Positions 1 through 10,640 of a stretch of DNA of 64,000 nt are shown here, piece by piece. A model generated the notes under the pieces. The model had not been told where the DNA came from. It did no database searches and saw only the letters and a program-made list of their open reading frames with translations. The stretch is from positions 51,001 through 115,000 of the forward strand of contig CAUYUJ010017795.1 of NCBI GenBank assembly GCA_963575745.1, written 5' to 3'. The DNA is from Prorocentrum cordatum (lineage: Eukaryota > Sar > Dinophyceae > Prorocentrales > Prorocentraceae). The translations under genes were made by a program, and so were the position numbers. How positions within the stretch are numbered: position 1 is the stretch's first letter; the number at the start of each line of letters is the position of its first letter.

Positions 1-412
1 AGTAGACTCGTGGCTCGGCGCCGCCAGACTCTAGACCTCCTGCATTTTCCGGGCATTTGTTTTGGGTGGAGGGCAAAGGGTGAAATCTGAAGTGCCGTTT
101 CGATGAATTTTCGAGGCTTGAATCTGCCAAAGGTGAATCACGAGACGGATTGATTTTCGAGGTGCACGCGCCCATGTGGATTTCACCCTGAGCCTCGTGG
201 CTCGGCGCCGCCAGAATCTGGACCTCCTAGATTGAGTAGCGAAAGAGGGACGTACACGTACATGAAGCCACGCTGGTTTCGAGAGTACGCATTGCGCGAA
301 TGTTCGGATCACGCGGAGGGTCTCGCGGATCGAGGGGCCGTGTTCATGTACATGGTTGGGCGCGTACGTCCTTTGTGGGCTCCCTATACATTTTGTCCGA
401 GTGGATCTCGCA
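1..412. other. Intergenic, short direct repeat, no gene
   Basis: No convincing gene is seen. A block of about 36 bp containing TGGCTCGGCGCCGCCAGA occurs at 11 and again at 198, a spacing of 187 bp, which suggests a partial tandem duplication. Open frames here show no recognisable domain. Confidence 0.5.
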
Positions 413-602
413 GGCCTAGAGGTTGACACCAACACCAGGATAGGCGGTGTGCCTCCACCGAGGGAAGAAGATCCCGATCTCGGCGACGGTGGTAGTATTC
501 TGGCTTCCTTCCACGGTGACCGAAATATTACCACCAACACCGAAATCTAGGATCATCTTCCCCCTGGAGGCAAAACCCCGTGTTGGTGTCCCTTTCCAGG
601 CC
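413..602. repeat. Fold-back (inverted) repeat, copy 1
   Basis: The left part (GACACCAACACC, then GCCTCCACCGAGGG, GATCC, GGTGGTA) reappears in the same order on the opposite strand in the right part, so the whole 190 bp can fold into one imperfect hairpin. Both ends carry GGCCT. A second copy with a shorter right arm lies at 2081-2243. This looks like a MITE or fold-back element; no coding potential is seen. Confidence 0.7.
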
Positions 603-610
603 TCCAAAGA

Positions 611-790
611 TAGGGTCGGAGGATCGCGCCGCATCGCCGATGCATCGACGATGCGGCTCCATGTGGAGCCCGTGTTTGCCCACGCCCACGTCGCCGATGC
701 ATCGCCGACGTAGCCGATGCATCGCTGATACATCGGCGATGCATTGGCGATGCGGCGCGATCCTTCGACCACATCTAGTCGGACTATAGG
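611..790. repeat. GATGCATC-motif repeat, copy 1
   Basis: The segment contains many copies of ATCGCCGATGCATCG and variants on both strands around a central section that includes ATGTGGAGCCCG. A related copy with the same order of motifs lies at 22021-22165, and a short relative at about 1487-1545 (ATCGCCGATCGG). No gene is seen. Confidence 0.65.
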
Positions 791-874
791 AGGCCTCTAC
801 AGACCCTCTGAGCCTTCCAGCGAAGCGAGAATCGGACCCAGACCCCCTCGCGTGGTGAAAAAGTGGCGACGGGA

Positions 875-1010
875 GATTTCTCGCTATGTTCGGCATCCGG
901 GGGCCCTCCCAGGGCCTCGGGACCGTCAAGAAACGGCTCGGGACGAACGACCGGTCCCAGAGAAGGGGCCCAGACCTTTGGGGGTCGACGCCGCGAACAA
1001 AAATCACGAG
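875..1010 (+). repeat. Common ~120-bp dispersed repeat (R3), copy
   Basis: The recognisable core is GGGCCTCGGGACCGTCAA followed by a variant of AACGACTCGGGACGAA, then CGGTCCC and a GACC...GGGGGTCGACG end. At least ten copies occur in the window on both strands. The function is unknown; a SINE or gene-derived repeat is possible. Confidence 0.7.
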
Positions 1011-1077
1011 GGTCTGGGCCCAGCGAAGCGAGAGTCGGAGGAGGAAGAGGTGCGCATATCGCTACCCTTTGCCCGTT

Positions 1078-1200
1078 GTCGCCTCCTGGGGCCTCCCGGG
1101 AGGCCCTCGTCGCCACTGCTGGATTCGCCTCGAGATCCTGGTCCGAGCGCGCCCCAGGAGAGGTCCAGGGAGTAGCGGTGTCGGTACTTTTCGGTTTCCC
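1078..1200 (+). repeat. Dispersed repeat R5, copy 1
   Basis: GGGAGGCCCTCGTCG, then a GAATTCGC/GGATTCGC segment and AGAGAGGTCC-like sequence, followed by a TCGGTAC segment, recur in the same order at 26365-26490. The two copies are clearly related but diverged. No coding function is visible. Confidence 0.6.
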
Positions 1201-1566
1201 CACAGAGCTCATGGTCAGGAGGGGAAAGATACACAGACACAAATGATCCTAGATTCCCCCGAAAATATTGGAAAATATGGGAAGTGGGGGGGGCGAAGAC
1301 GCAAGTCAGACAAATATGGGGAATCCTGGGATTTGCGTGTGTGAATTTGTGTGTCCCTGGGCCCCTTCACATGGGCAACGTCAGGGAGGGGGGCATGCTC
1401 ACGGGGGGAGCGCATCGACCCCCAATCGTCGGGTGATCGCCGATGGGGGCCCTATAACTGGCCCACCCCGCCCAGGAAGGAGCGGATTCGCTATATCGGG
1501 GGCCCATCGCCGATCGGTCGGCGATACGGATCGCCGATGCCGGCTCGACATTTCCCCCCCCCCCCC

Positions 1567-1826
1567 CCCTGATTCCGGATCCGCCCTACTTTGGGGAAAT
1601 TCGTAAGTAGGGCTTGGAATTTCCGCCTTACTTTTCAAGCCCCGCTGATGCCAATTTCCGCCCTACTTTTCTGTTGCTGTTTCCGCCCTATTTCTGTGGA
1701 TTTCTGCCCTATTCTATGTTGGGTGCAGAAATGTCCGCCCTGCTTTTTCGGCTTCTTATAGGTGGATTTCCGACGCAATTTCAAGTTGGACAAAAAAGCC
1801 AAAGTAGGGCGGATCTGGAGTCAGGG
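1567..1826. mobile_element. 260-bp MITE-like element with 28-bp TIRs
   Basis: The ends 1567-1594 and 1799-1826 are inverted copies matching at about 26 of 28 positions; the outer end reads CCCTGATTCCGGATCC and continues GCCCTACTTTGG. The interior holds several copies of TTTCCGCCCTACTTTT, so the terminal motif is multiplied inside the element. It codes for nothing obvious. Both flanks are runs of C, so the target duplication cannot be sized. The CCCTG terminus is shared with the 17-kb element at 34479-51682, which may or may not be meaningful. Confidence 0.75.
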
Positions 1827-1876
1827 CCCCCCTTGAGCCGGTCCCCCCCCCTATAACCCAGATCCCCGACGTCATG

Positions 1877-2010
1877 ATTCTCTCAAAGCGTCGACCCCGA
1901 GGTCTCGACCCATGCCCCGGGGACCGGTCTTCCACCCTGCGTCGCTCGTTGCCGGTCCCGAGGCCCGCCGAGGGCTCCCCGCGGCCCCAGGTGGTGGAGA
2001 AAGCCTCCCG
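1877..2010 (-). repeat. R3 dispersed repeat, reverse copy
   Basis: Read on the minus strand this has the R3 order (GAGGGCTC/CCTCGGCGGGCCTCGGGACC, ACGAGCGACGC, GGACCGGTCCCCGGGG, GAGACCTCGGGGTCGACG). It abuts the second fold-back copy at 2081. Confidence 0.65.
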
Positions 2011-2080
2011 TCGCCAGTTCTGTCGGGGCCCGATGGGGGTCTGGGAACGCCCTCCCCCTCAAAGGGCCCCCACCCTCGGA

Positions 2081-2243
2081 GGCCTCGAGGTTGACACCAA
2101 CACCAATATCGGCGGTGTGCTTCCACCGAGGGAGGATGATCCCGATCTCGGTGATGGCGGTAATATTCGGGCTTCCTAGGTGACCATCTTTCTCCCGTGG
2201 AGGCAACCCCTGGTGCTGGTGTTGGTGTCCATTTCCAAGCTTC
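2081..2243. repeat. Fold-back repeat, copy 2
   Basis: Same left arm as 413-602 (GAGGTTGACACCAACACC, then TTCCACCGAGGGA and GATCCCGATCTCGG) and an inverted, shorter right arm ending GTTGGTGTCCATTTCC. It is diverged from copy 1 by scattered substitutions. Confidence 0.65.
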
Positions 2244-2685
2244 CCCCCCCCCCCGAGGCTTATGATGCTCCAACCTGCTTTAGCCTTGATCACCAGGAAG
2301 AATTTCGAGCGCCCCAAAAAGTACCGAAGCTCAAGGGTTTTCACGTGCCGGGCCCTGGGAGACACGGTTTCGACACTGCTTCGACACCCTTTTGACACTT
2401 CTCTGGGTGCTCGAAATTATTGCCGGGATGCGGCCCTGAAGCAGGACGGGAGCAACACCGTAGCCCGAGGCCGACGGGTGCCATCCAGAGGTCTCCACGG
2501 GCGGCGGCCCTGTGCCCCCGGGGGGCGCGCGCGTGCGGGACGCCCCCCGCCCGGGGCGGCAGCGCGTCCCGCCTGCGCGGCAGCTGTGCGTGCGGGGCGC
2601 TCCAGGGCGCAGGGCTCGCAGCGAGGAGGCGACGTGTGCAGAGGCTCGCGTCGCGAAGGGGTGCTCGCGTCGTGAAGAGATCAGG

Positions 2686-2810
2686 GCGTTTTTTTTCTGA
2701 GTTTTCGGCCTCTGGGAGCGCTCGCCGGGCCCCGTGGCCGTCAAGCAACGACTCGAAAGGAAAAGCTGGTCCCCTGGACAAGGTCGGAACTTTTTGGGGG
2801 GACCGGGCAC
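2686..2810 (+). repeat. R3 dispersed repeat, diverged copy
   Basis: It carries GTTTTCGGCCTCTGGGAG, CGCCGGGCCCCGTGGCCGTC, AACGACTCGAAAGG and GCTGGTCCCC in the R3 order. A run of T (about 2689-2697) precedes it. Confidence 0.6.
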
Positions 2811-4443
2811 AGGGGAGACCCAGGCCAAGAAACACCCCGCTTGCCTCCAGGGTGTCCTGGGTTTCTCGGGCGTCGATGCTTTTGCAAGGGGACGGCGTGA
2901 CGTTCCCACACCAAAAGTCGCTGGACGCCCTGGGGTCTCAGGGTTGGGTTTCTTGTGGAAGGCTTCTTGTATTGCAGGCTGCGGAAGGAGGCTGCACGAG
3001 GCTGCGCGCAGCAGGGCGTTGGTGCAAGTGTGGAAGACTTGACGCAGGAGCTTGCGCACTGGCGTGGGCTCAGTGCGAGCGATGGGGCAAATACAGAGCC
3101 TGTGTCTGTCGAGCTCCCGTGTGCACGTCGACCCTTGCTCCCGAATGGCACTCTGACCAGCTGTTAGCTCCCTCTTTGGGGGGCAGCCGATTTTCCAAAG
3201 GTCTGCGCAGGGTTTCCTCAACTTTGCGTTCTTCGAGGTCGTGCCGTTGTGGACCATCTCGTCCGAGCCCCTCGGAGGGTTTGCCATGTCAGGGATCGAG
3301 CTGGGCAACATTCTGGCATTATCGTCGGTCTTGTCCGCGGGGTTCATCCTGGGGGCGACTTGCTGCGACGAGTACCCCTGGGGGGGCGGGTGCCGTGCGC
3401 GTCCTTGGGGCCCGGCGGGGTCCGCGTGCCCCGAGTGGCGGTCTTACGGAGGGCGAGCCGTTCACGACTGGCTTGGAAGGACTTCTCCGGCACGCGACAC
3501 TCGGGGGTGGACAGACCTCCTACCCTGACACGTCGATTAAGGAATTGGCCGTTTTCGGTTCGCGAGAGGGCGTCGCGGCCGTCATTTTTGCGGGTCCAGG
3601 TCCGTCGGTTTCGGTCCCAGGCAGTTTTCACTAAAGGGAGGTTTACTAAAGGGAGGTTTGTCCACCGCCGAGACATACGAGAGTGATCGGGCCGTTTTGT
3701 GAGCCGCTGATTTCCCTGATTCCAGGGCCGCTCAGTGGCCATTTCGGTGGAATGCCGTGCCCAGGTGAGGCTCAGAAAGGTCCCCGCCGGCGCCTTTTCG
3801 GCAACGGCAGAGTTCTTCGGCTTCGGAGTCTGAGTCAGGGGGGTCTTTGGTATAATGGTTTCGCCATGATAATCGGCCTCGAAGCTTTGAAGGCTGAACC
3901 CGTCTAATCGAATTGGGGCCGAATTGGTGTGGAGCGTTTCGCAGAGCATCCCCGCTGCCACACCTAGTGGTAGCTAAAAAAGCTAGAGACGCAGTGACCC
4001 CGAGAACTCGGCGTTTCGATGCCATGGCCTAGCGTCGTACTGGAGGGTAAGGTGGTATGAATCCTGGTCCTCCCCCTCGGCGCAGTCATGGCCGAAAGTG
4101 AACTAGATCCTGGTCTTCCTCCCTCCTCCGTCCTACCCCCCTCCCCTCCTTCCTCCACACTCCTGCCCTCCCCCTTCTTCCTCCCTCATCCGTCCTCCTC
4201 CTGCATCCTCCGCCTGGCCATAATCAGTCGGCGATGTGAGAAGCGGAACGCAGTGCGACATGATGGCATTACCACGCCAGCTTGTGCAGACATGTGTGTT
4301 CATCAGGTCATGTGTCCTTGCATGGACGGTTGCCGTCATGTATAGCTGGCATGTGTTTTGCCACATGCATGCGCACCGCTCTTATCGGCACAGCGGTTCC
4401 ATTGTAGCTATCCCACTCTCACACATGTGTAAGCATACACACG
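2811..4443. other. Gene-poor unique sequence
   Basis: No domain was recognised in any of the long but low-information open frames. A 15-bp unit ACTAAAGGGAGGTTT is tandemly duplicated near 3631-3660. From 4118 to 4205 the strand is strongly C/T-rich. Confidence 0.4.
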
Positions 4444-4472
4444 TACACACATACATACATACATACATACAT

Positions 4473-4526
<54 letters not shown>

Positions 4527-4688
4527 GTACATACATACATACATACATACAGACAGAAAGACAGACATACAGGCACACAGACAGACATACAGACAGACTT
4601 CCGTTCCTACATACATACATACATACATACATACATACATGCATGCATGCATGCATACATACATACATACATACACATACACATATAC

Positions 4689-4749
<61 letters not shown>

Positions 4750-4880
4750 TACATACATGCATACATGCATACATGCATGCATGCATACACACATGCGCAC
4801 ATACACACATACACACATACACACATACACACATACACACATACACATACGTACATACATACATGCATACATACACACAT

Positions 4881-4911
<31 letters not shown>

Positions 4912-5412
4912 GGCAGACAGACAGACATGCATACATACATACCAATGCACGTACGTACGTACATGCATACATGCATGCACGCATTCATACATACATGCAT
5001 ACATACATACATACATACATGCATACATACATACACACATACAAACATACGTACATACATACATACATACATACATACATACATACATACATGCATATAC
5101 AAATACATACATACATGCATGCATGCATGCATGCATGCATGCATACATACATACATACATACATACATACATACATGCATACATCCACACATACATACAT
5201 ACATACATGCATACATGCAGGCCTGCATACATACATACATACATACATACATACATACATACATACATACATGCATGCATGCATACATACATGCATGCAT
5301 ACATACATACATACATACATACATACATGCATGCGTGCATGCATGCATACACACATACATACATACATCTATACATACGTATGTATATACATGTATCTAT
5401 ATCTATACCCGC
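4444..5412. repeat. ~1-kb compound ACAT/ACAG microsatellite
   Basis: The stretch is built almost only of ACAT, ACAG and GCAT tetranucleotides with an internal ACACAT hexanucleotide block (about 4670-4755) and ACAG blocks at about 4474-4526 and 4882-4925. All reading frames are open on both strands because the array has no stop codons. The resulting Tyr-Ile-His-Thr or Met-Tyr-Val-Cys repeats are not treated as proteins. Confidence 0.95.
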
Positions 5413-5439
5413 GCACGAGGCCCGCGCGCCCGGGGCCGC

Positions 5440-6330
5440 GACCTCGGGGGGCATGGCGTGACTGGGGCCTCCCAGACCGCTCCCAGAGCACCCCGGAGGG
5501 GCCGTGGAGCCCCCAGACTGCCCCAGAGGGCTCCAAGACCTCATTCCGCTGGCCCACGCGGCCTCATCTCTGCCGTTTGGCCGAGGGATCGTTGTCAATG
5601 CGGCGCTGCTGGGGTCTCTTGGCAGGCGTTTCGGCAGGTTCTTGGAGGCAGTTTTGGAGCCTCTTGAGGTCTCTTGGGGGCCGTTTGGGGGTCCTGGGGG
5701 CCTCTTCTTGGGCAACTTTGGGGCCTCTTGGGGACCTATTGGGGACCTCTTGGGGCTCTCTTGAGGCCTCTTGGGGACCTCTTGGAGCCTCTCTTGGGGC
5801 CTCCTGGGCTTTTCTTGGGGCCGAGGGCTCGAAATGACCATTCGGGTTCCGCGTATGGGACCCCCCTGTGGACCGTCCTGGGGCCATCTTGGGCCGGCCG
5901 TCTTGGAGGCATCTTGGGCCGCCTTGGGGCCCTCGAGGGTCGTCCTGGGGCCCTCTTGGAGGCCTGTTGGGCTGTCTTGGGGCGACATGTGGAGCCTCTG
6001 GGGCCGTCTTGGAGCATCGGGGCGCCGAACAGGTGAGAACACCACAATCCGTAAAAAACCTTAGGGAAATCGATTATGTTTGCTTCCTGGGGCCCTCTTG
6101 AGACGCTTCTTGGAGGCCTCTGCGGGCGTCGTGGAGGCGTCATGCGGCCATGTGGAGGCCATCTTGGGCGTCTTGGATTGATCGAGAAGCGACTCGGAGA
6201 CATCTCGAGGACATCTTGAAGCCCTCTTGGAGCGCTCTGGGGCGCCTGAAAGCCGCGCCCAGGCGGAAGACCATCTCTGACGGGACTGTCCTGGAGTACT
6301 TTCCGCCCGGGGACCCCCAGGGGCCGCCCC
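5440..6330 (+). repeat. CTTGGGGCC/CTTGGAGGC repeat field (R8)
   Basis: Irregular short units such as CTTGGGGCC, CTTGGAGGCCTC and CTTGGGGACC are repeated dozens of times. Related fields lie at 59100-59810, 60150-60650 and, on the other strand, 60925-61560. Long open frames with Leu-Gly-Pro or Pro-Arg-Gly composition result from this composition and are not called as genes. Confidence 0.75.
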
Positions 6331-6489
6331 GCGCGCGCGAAGTAGAAATATTGTTTACCAGTTACCGGAGATCTTAGCACGCCTCTGGCCCGTTTGGCCG
6401 GCGAATTTGAATGGATATGCACACCTATATGTATATGTAATTCCCCAAACAGCTTGCTGAACGGGGTGCTGTTGTGATAGAAACTAACT

Positions 6490-8172
6490 CCGGCCGAGGG
6501 AACGCGGAGCAGAGACATCCTCACAACAAATTCATGGTTTTGGCCGTTTCGCTTGAGACATCCTCACAACTCTCGTTTCTGAGTTGGCCGGGATTGGCCG
6601 TTTCGCCTGAGACATCCTCGAAAAGTTGCGCTCCGGGACGCCGCGCGAGAGGTGGTCTGGGCCGTTTCGCTTGAGACATCCTCGAAACTCTGAGCCCCGA
6701 GGTGCCGTGCGAGAGGTGGTCCGGGCCGTTTCGCCTGAGACATCCTCGAAACTCTTAGCTCTGCGATGCCTTGCGCGAGATGGTCCGGCCCGTTTCGCTT
6801 GAGACATCCTCGAAACTCTGACTTCGGAGATGCCGCGCGAGAGGTGGTCCGGCCCGTTTCGCTTGAGACATCCTCGAACTTCTGAGCTCTGAGATGCCCT
6901 GCGCGAGGTGGTCCGGCCCGTCTCGCCTGAGACATCCTCGCAACTCTGAGCTCTGAGATGCCGTGCGCAAGGTGGTCCGGCCTGTTTCGCACAAGCCATT
7001 CTCGCAACTCTGAGCTCTCAGATGCTGCGCAGGAGGTGGTCCAGCCTGGGAGCCCAGAAGACCACATGTTACATATCCTCCATGGGACCCTGGGAGCCCG
7101 CCTGAGACATCCTCGAACTTCTGAGCTCTGAGATGCCGTGCGCAAGGTGGTCCGGCCTGTTTTGCACAAGACATTCTCGCAACTTTGAGCTCCCAGATGC
7201 CGCGCAAGAGGTGGTCCAGCCTGGGGGCCCAGAAGACCACATGCTACATGTCCTCCCTGGGAGCCCCAGGAAGCCCCAGAGAGCTTCAGGAGGCCGCAGG
7301 ACGCCCAGGACAGGCCCCAGGGGTCCCCAGGAGATTCCCAGGAGGTCCGGCCCGTTTCGCCTGAGACTTCCTCGCAGCACGTTTCGCCCGAGACATCGTC
7401 ACAACTCTGGGGTCCGAAATGCCGCGCGCGAGGTGGTCCAGCCCGTCACGCTGGAGACATCCTCGCAACTCTGGGCTCCGAGATGCCCTGCGCGAGGTGG
7501 TCCGGCCCATCTCGCCTGAGACATCCTCGCAACTCTGAGCTCTGAGATGCCGTGCGCAAGGTGGTCCGGCCCGTTTCGCACAAGACATTCTCGCATCTCT
7601 GAGCTCTCAGATGCTGCGCAAGAGGTGGTCCAGCTTGGGGGCCCAGAAGACCACATGTGGCTCCCAGGAGGCCCCAGAGAGCTTCAGGAGGCCGCAGGAC
7701 GCCCAGGACAGGCCCCAGGGGTCCCCAGGAGATTCCCAGGAGGCTCCCAGGAGGCCCCAGGAGGCTCCCTATCAGCACGTGTCAAGTTAATCCACATCCG
7801 GTGTCGATTCGTTGATTTTTCCTGCTCTTGTGGACCCCCCCGATTTTGGGGGGCCCCGACGGCCACATGTTTGATATCCCCCCTGGGAGCCCCAAGAGGC
7901 TTCAGGAAACCCCAGGTGGAGTTCAGGAGGCCACAGGAGGCCCAGGAGGAAGCCCCAGAGGGTCACCAGGAGGTCCCAGGAGGCCCCAGGAGGCCCCCGC
8001 AACTGAGATGCCGCGCTCGAGGTGGTCCGGCCCGTTTCGCCTGAGACTTCCTCGCAGCACGTTTCGCCCGAGACATCGTCGCAACTCTGGGGTCCGACAT
8101 GCCGCGCTCGAGGTGGTCCAGCCCGTTACGCTGGAGACATCCTCGCAACTTTGGGCTCCGAGATGCCGTTCG
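6490..8172. repeat. ~64-bp tandem repeat field with higher-order units
   Basis: The motif GAGACATCCTCG, followed by AACTCTGAGCTC, GAGATGCCGCGC, GAGGTGGTCCGGCC and GTTTCGCC, returns about every 54-64 bp (for example near 6555, 6609, 6673, 6737, 6800, 6864 and 6928). Larger blocks are duplicated: a stretch beginning AGAGCTTCAGGAGGCC is near-identical at about 7275 and 7677, and 7375-7480 matches 8050-8170. The units are adjacent, with no unique spacers. No protein was identified. Confidence 0.8.
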
Positions 8173-8177
8173 GGATG

Positions 8178-8262
8178 ACGAGGAGGAGGAGGAGGAGGAG
8201 GAGGAGGAGGAGGAGGAGGAGGAGGAAGAGGAGGAGGAGGAGGAGGAGGAGGAGGAGGAGGC
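8178..8262 (+). repeat. GGA microsatellite
   Basis: Nearly uninterrupted GGA/GAG triplets with one GGAAGA variant. The array directly follows the last unit of the 64-bp repeat field. Confidence 0.95.
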
Positions 8263-8471
8263 ATGTTTTAACATGCCATGCCAGCCCGCACTGGACGGGC
8301 ACGCAATCGACCTTGGAAACCGCAGTGGGTCTAAAAACCCTGTTTGGGGATACTGCACTCCGGCTATAATATACATATATATACACATGTGTTTGAAATG
8401 TTGTTGCGAACCTCAGGATCTGAACACCTACTTGTAGAATTTCCGTTCGAATTGTTTACCTATCCAACCAC

Positions 8472-8552
8472 GGGGCAATCACGGGACAACTACGGGACGA
8501 CCGGACGGGACAATTGCGGGACGACCACGGGGCAAGCGCACGAGACAACCAC
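8472..8552 (+). repeat. Short CGGGACRAC tandem repeats
   Basis: CGGGACAAC, CGGGACGAC and related 9- to 19-bp units are repeated about six times (ACGGGACAACTACGGGACGA and variants). Confidence 0.7.
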
Positions 8553-8562
8553 CGCAGAATGA

Positions 8563-9110
8563 TGCGACCACCGTGGGCCAACGCCCACACTCACGTGCCG
8601 TGGACGGGCGAAGCACTCTGACGTGGCATGCCCCTGGCCGGGGAAGGCTCGCTCTCGTTCGGCTTCGCTTCGCCCGAAGGCAGGGTACGGACCGAGACTG
8701 CTTTCCCAGTGGTCGGCTCCTCGTTGCACTCCAATATCACCACGGCCTTCGCTTCTTGTCATGCGTGCACACACTTCGAACGCAGAAGTCGATGTGGCGG
8801 TACTCTTTCATACATATATAGATATATGCATGTGTTTGCGTAAGTAAACAGAGGTGTTAGCACATATACGGATACGTATCGACATATTGTGATAAGCCAG
8901 GTCGTCATGTACACGTGGGATACGCAATAGTGATTGTGTACCCGATGCGATCCCAACGGGAACACAAGATGTGCCAAGCCTCTTTAACCTCATCGTCAAT
9001 CGCAGGGTGGCCTCAGACGTATACGGTCTGCACGCCACGGGATTCCTGCTCAAGGAGGCTCTCTATCTCCCCATGAGCTCTAACCCCACCCTCGCCCAAG
9101 TCGCCCCCAG
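8563..9110. other. Unassigned sequence upstream of the transporter exon
   Basis: No domain was recognised. The segment 8950-9110 could hold intron or upstream exon sequence of the transporter fragment, because the putative exon at 9111 follows CGCCCCCAG, which fits a 3' splice site. Confidence 0.3.
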
Positions 9111-9560
9111 CCGTGCTGTTCTTCATGAGCCCCATCGTCAAGCTCTTTGGCCTCTGGCGATGCCTGGTGGCCGGCCACCTCTGCCTGGCCCTCTGCTTCA
9201 GCGCTCTCCCGCTCTGTCCGAATCCGGCTTCTCTCGTCCTCCTCCATAGCTTCACCAACGGCATGTATGGACTGGTCGGTGCCTCACTGGTTGCGGCCCT
9301 GAACAACGCGGCCCCCTGCGACAGGAGGGCCACGGTCAATGGCGTGGTCGTGACGTTCGAGTCTATTGGGAAAGGCCTTGGCCCAGCGCTGACCTCCGTC
9401 GCCTTCGCCGAGGCGCTCTCCAGGTGGGGCTGGGCGGGTCACTACATCGTTTTCTACAGCATCGGGGGCGCCCATGCCTTTCTCTCCCTGGGTGCCTTCT
9501 TCATGCCCGGGAACATCGAAGGCCCTCAGGGTCGTGGAGGACGACGACGGGGGGGGAGAC
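9111..9560 (+). CDS. Major facilitator superfamily transporter, C-terminal fragment
   Basis: The translated exon resembles the C-terminal half of an MFS transporter of the plant ZIFL/tetracycline-type group. There are hydrophobic stretches around LWRCLVAGHLCLALCFSALP, HSFTNGMYGLVGASLVAAL and HYIVFYSIGGAHAFLSLGAF. Between them lies NNAAPCDRRATVNGV, which matches the conserved loop (N-x2-P-x3-R-G-x-A-N-G type) seen before transmembrane helix 11 in this family. The reading frame stays open to 9862, but after about 9560 it becomes Arg/Ser-rich and unlike a transporter, so an exon boundary is likely near there. Start and substrate are unknown. The N-terminal half is not recognisable in the window, so this is either a multi-exon gene with distant exons or a gene fragment. 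It is the only host-type gene I can support here. Confidence 0.6.
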
Positions 9561-9599
9561 GCATGAGTAGGAGCAGCAGCAGCAGCAAAATCATGAGGC

Positions 9600-10260
9600 G
9601 AGGTGCGCGATTACTCCATGTCAGGGATCATCGAAGGCTCTGTCTGAAGGCCCTGGGAGCCTGGGAACAGTCGAGCAGAACCTGTGGGACTGGCCCAGGG
9701 ATCGGGAGGGCCCGCACGGGCCCTGTTGCCCAGGGGTCCCTCGAGCGCCCAGATGCACCCGAAAGGCTCAGAGCTAGCAGCTGCAGGCTTGGGATACTGC
9801 TCTGCGCCTCGCGAGAAATATCCAGCCAGTCTTGCATGACGTGTATCCCGCTATGCAGATAACATCCGGATTTGGGATGTAGTAGGATGATGTTCGGCAT
9901 ACCGTGCTGTAGCGTTGCTTCTGCGATGTGGGACCAGCATCGCCGCATGATGCGTGAATCTAATCATGGGTCGTGTGCGCATGTATGCTTGTGGGGCCCT
10001 TTCTTGCCTCTGTCCTCTCCGCAGCCCTTGGCCCCGTAGAATCGGCCAGCCCACCCGCTAACTACAATTGTGTTTCACTTCTCCGTTTTGCCGAGGGATG
10101 TGTGCCGGGAATGCTAGGCAGTTGTTCGTGCAACAGTGTTACATACGAGATCTTACACAATCGCATGTAGAGTTGAGACGAAAATGTTCGGTCCCCGTCG
10201 CCTCCCGTCAAATCCGACGCTGCAAAAAGATGCAACTCTGCTTCGAATCCATCTCTCTGC
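9600..10260. other. Unassigned sequence, no gene recognised
   Basis: No conserved domain, repeat of known type or RNA gene is visible. It could be intron or downstream sequence of the transporter fragment. Confidence 0.3.
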
Positions 10261-10261
10261 G

Positions 10262-10382
10262 CCAGGGAGGAGGAAGGAGGGAGGGAGGAGGGAGGGGAGG
10301 AGGAGGGAGGAAAGAGGGGGGAGTGAGGGGGGGAGGGGGGGGGAAATAGAGAAGGAGGAGGAGGTGGAGGAGAAGGAGGAGG
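10262..10382 (+). repeat. Imperfect GGA/GGGA purine tract
   Basis: A G/A-only tract of GGAGG, GGGA and GAG units. It ends in GACCAGTGT, exactly where repeat R6 begins; the same junction occurs at 22258. Confidence 0.85.
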
Positions 10383-10384
10383 AG

Positions 10385-10640
10385 GACCAGTGTAAGCCTA
10401 AGAGGCATCAACGATGTTGAAATACACCCTCCCTTCAAGCTCCCTCTTCACAGGCCGCTACAACGGTTCATCTTTACTGAAGGAACTGCCTCGTTGGAAG
10501 ACAATTGTTTGTGAAGACCCTGAAGCATGGCAAGACATTGTTCTCGGGATTCCAACGCCACGGATCAACCTGATTGTTGCGTCTTGACGATCCTGAGTCG
10601 CGCCAGAACGCAATTCCTGCGACTTGGACACCGCGAATCA
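10385..10640 (+). repeat. Dispersed repeat R6, copy 1
   Basis: It starts GACCAGTGTAAGCC and contains CAACGAT, CTCCCTCTTCA, ACTGAAGGAA, CGTTGGAA and an AATCAACCTGATTGTTGCG segment. A copy with the same order lies at 22258-22545. Both are preceded by a GGA-rich tract, which suggests a retroposed unit with an attached simple-repeat end. Confidence 0.7.

Noticed and set aside
4236-6045. Long open frames (over 500 codons) on both strands across the ACAT/ACAG array
   Set aside because: The tetranucleotide array contains no stop codons in any frame, so openness carries no information and the products are pure repeats.
6490-8172. CRISPR array
   Set aside because: Units are adjacent with no unique spacers, and the sequence is eukaryotic by its introns and spliced-leader relict.
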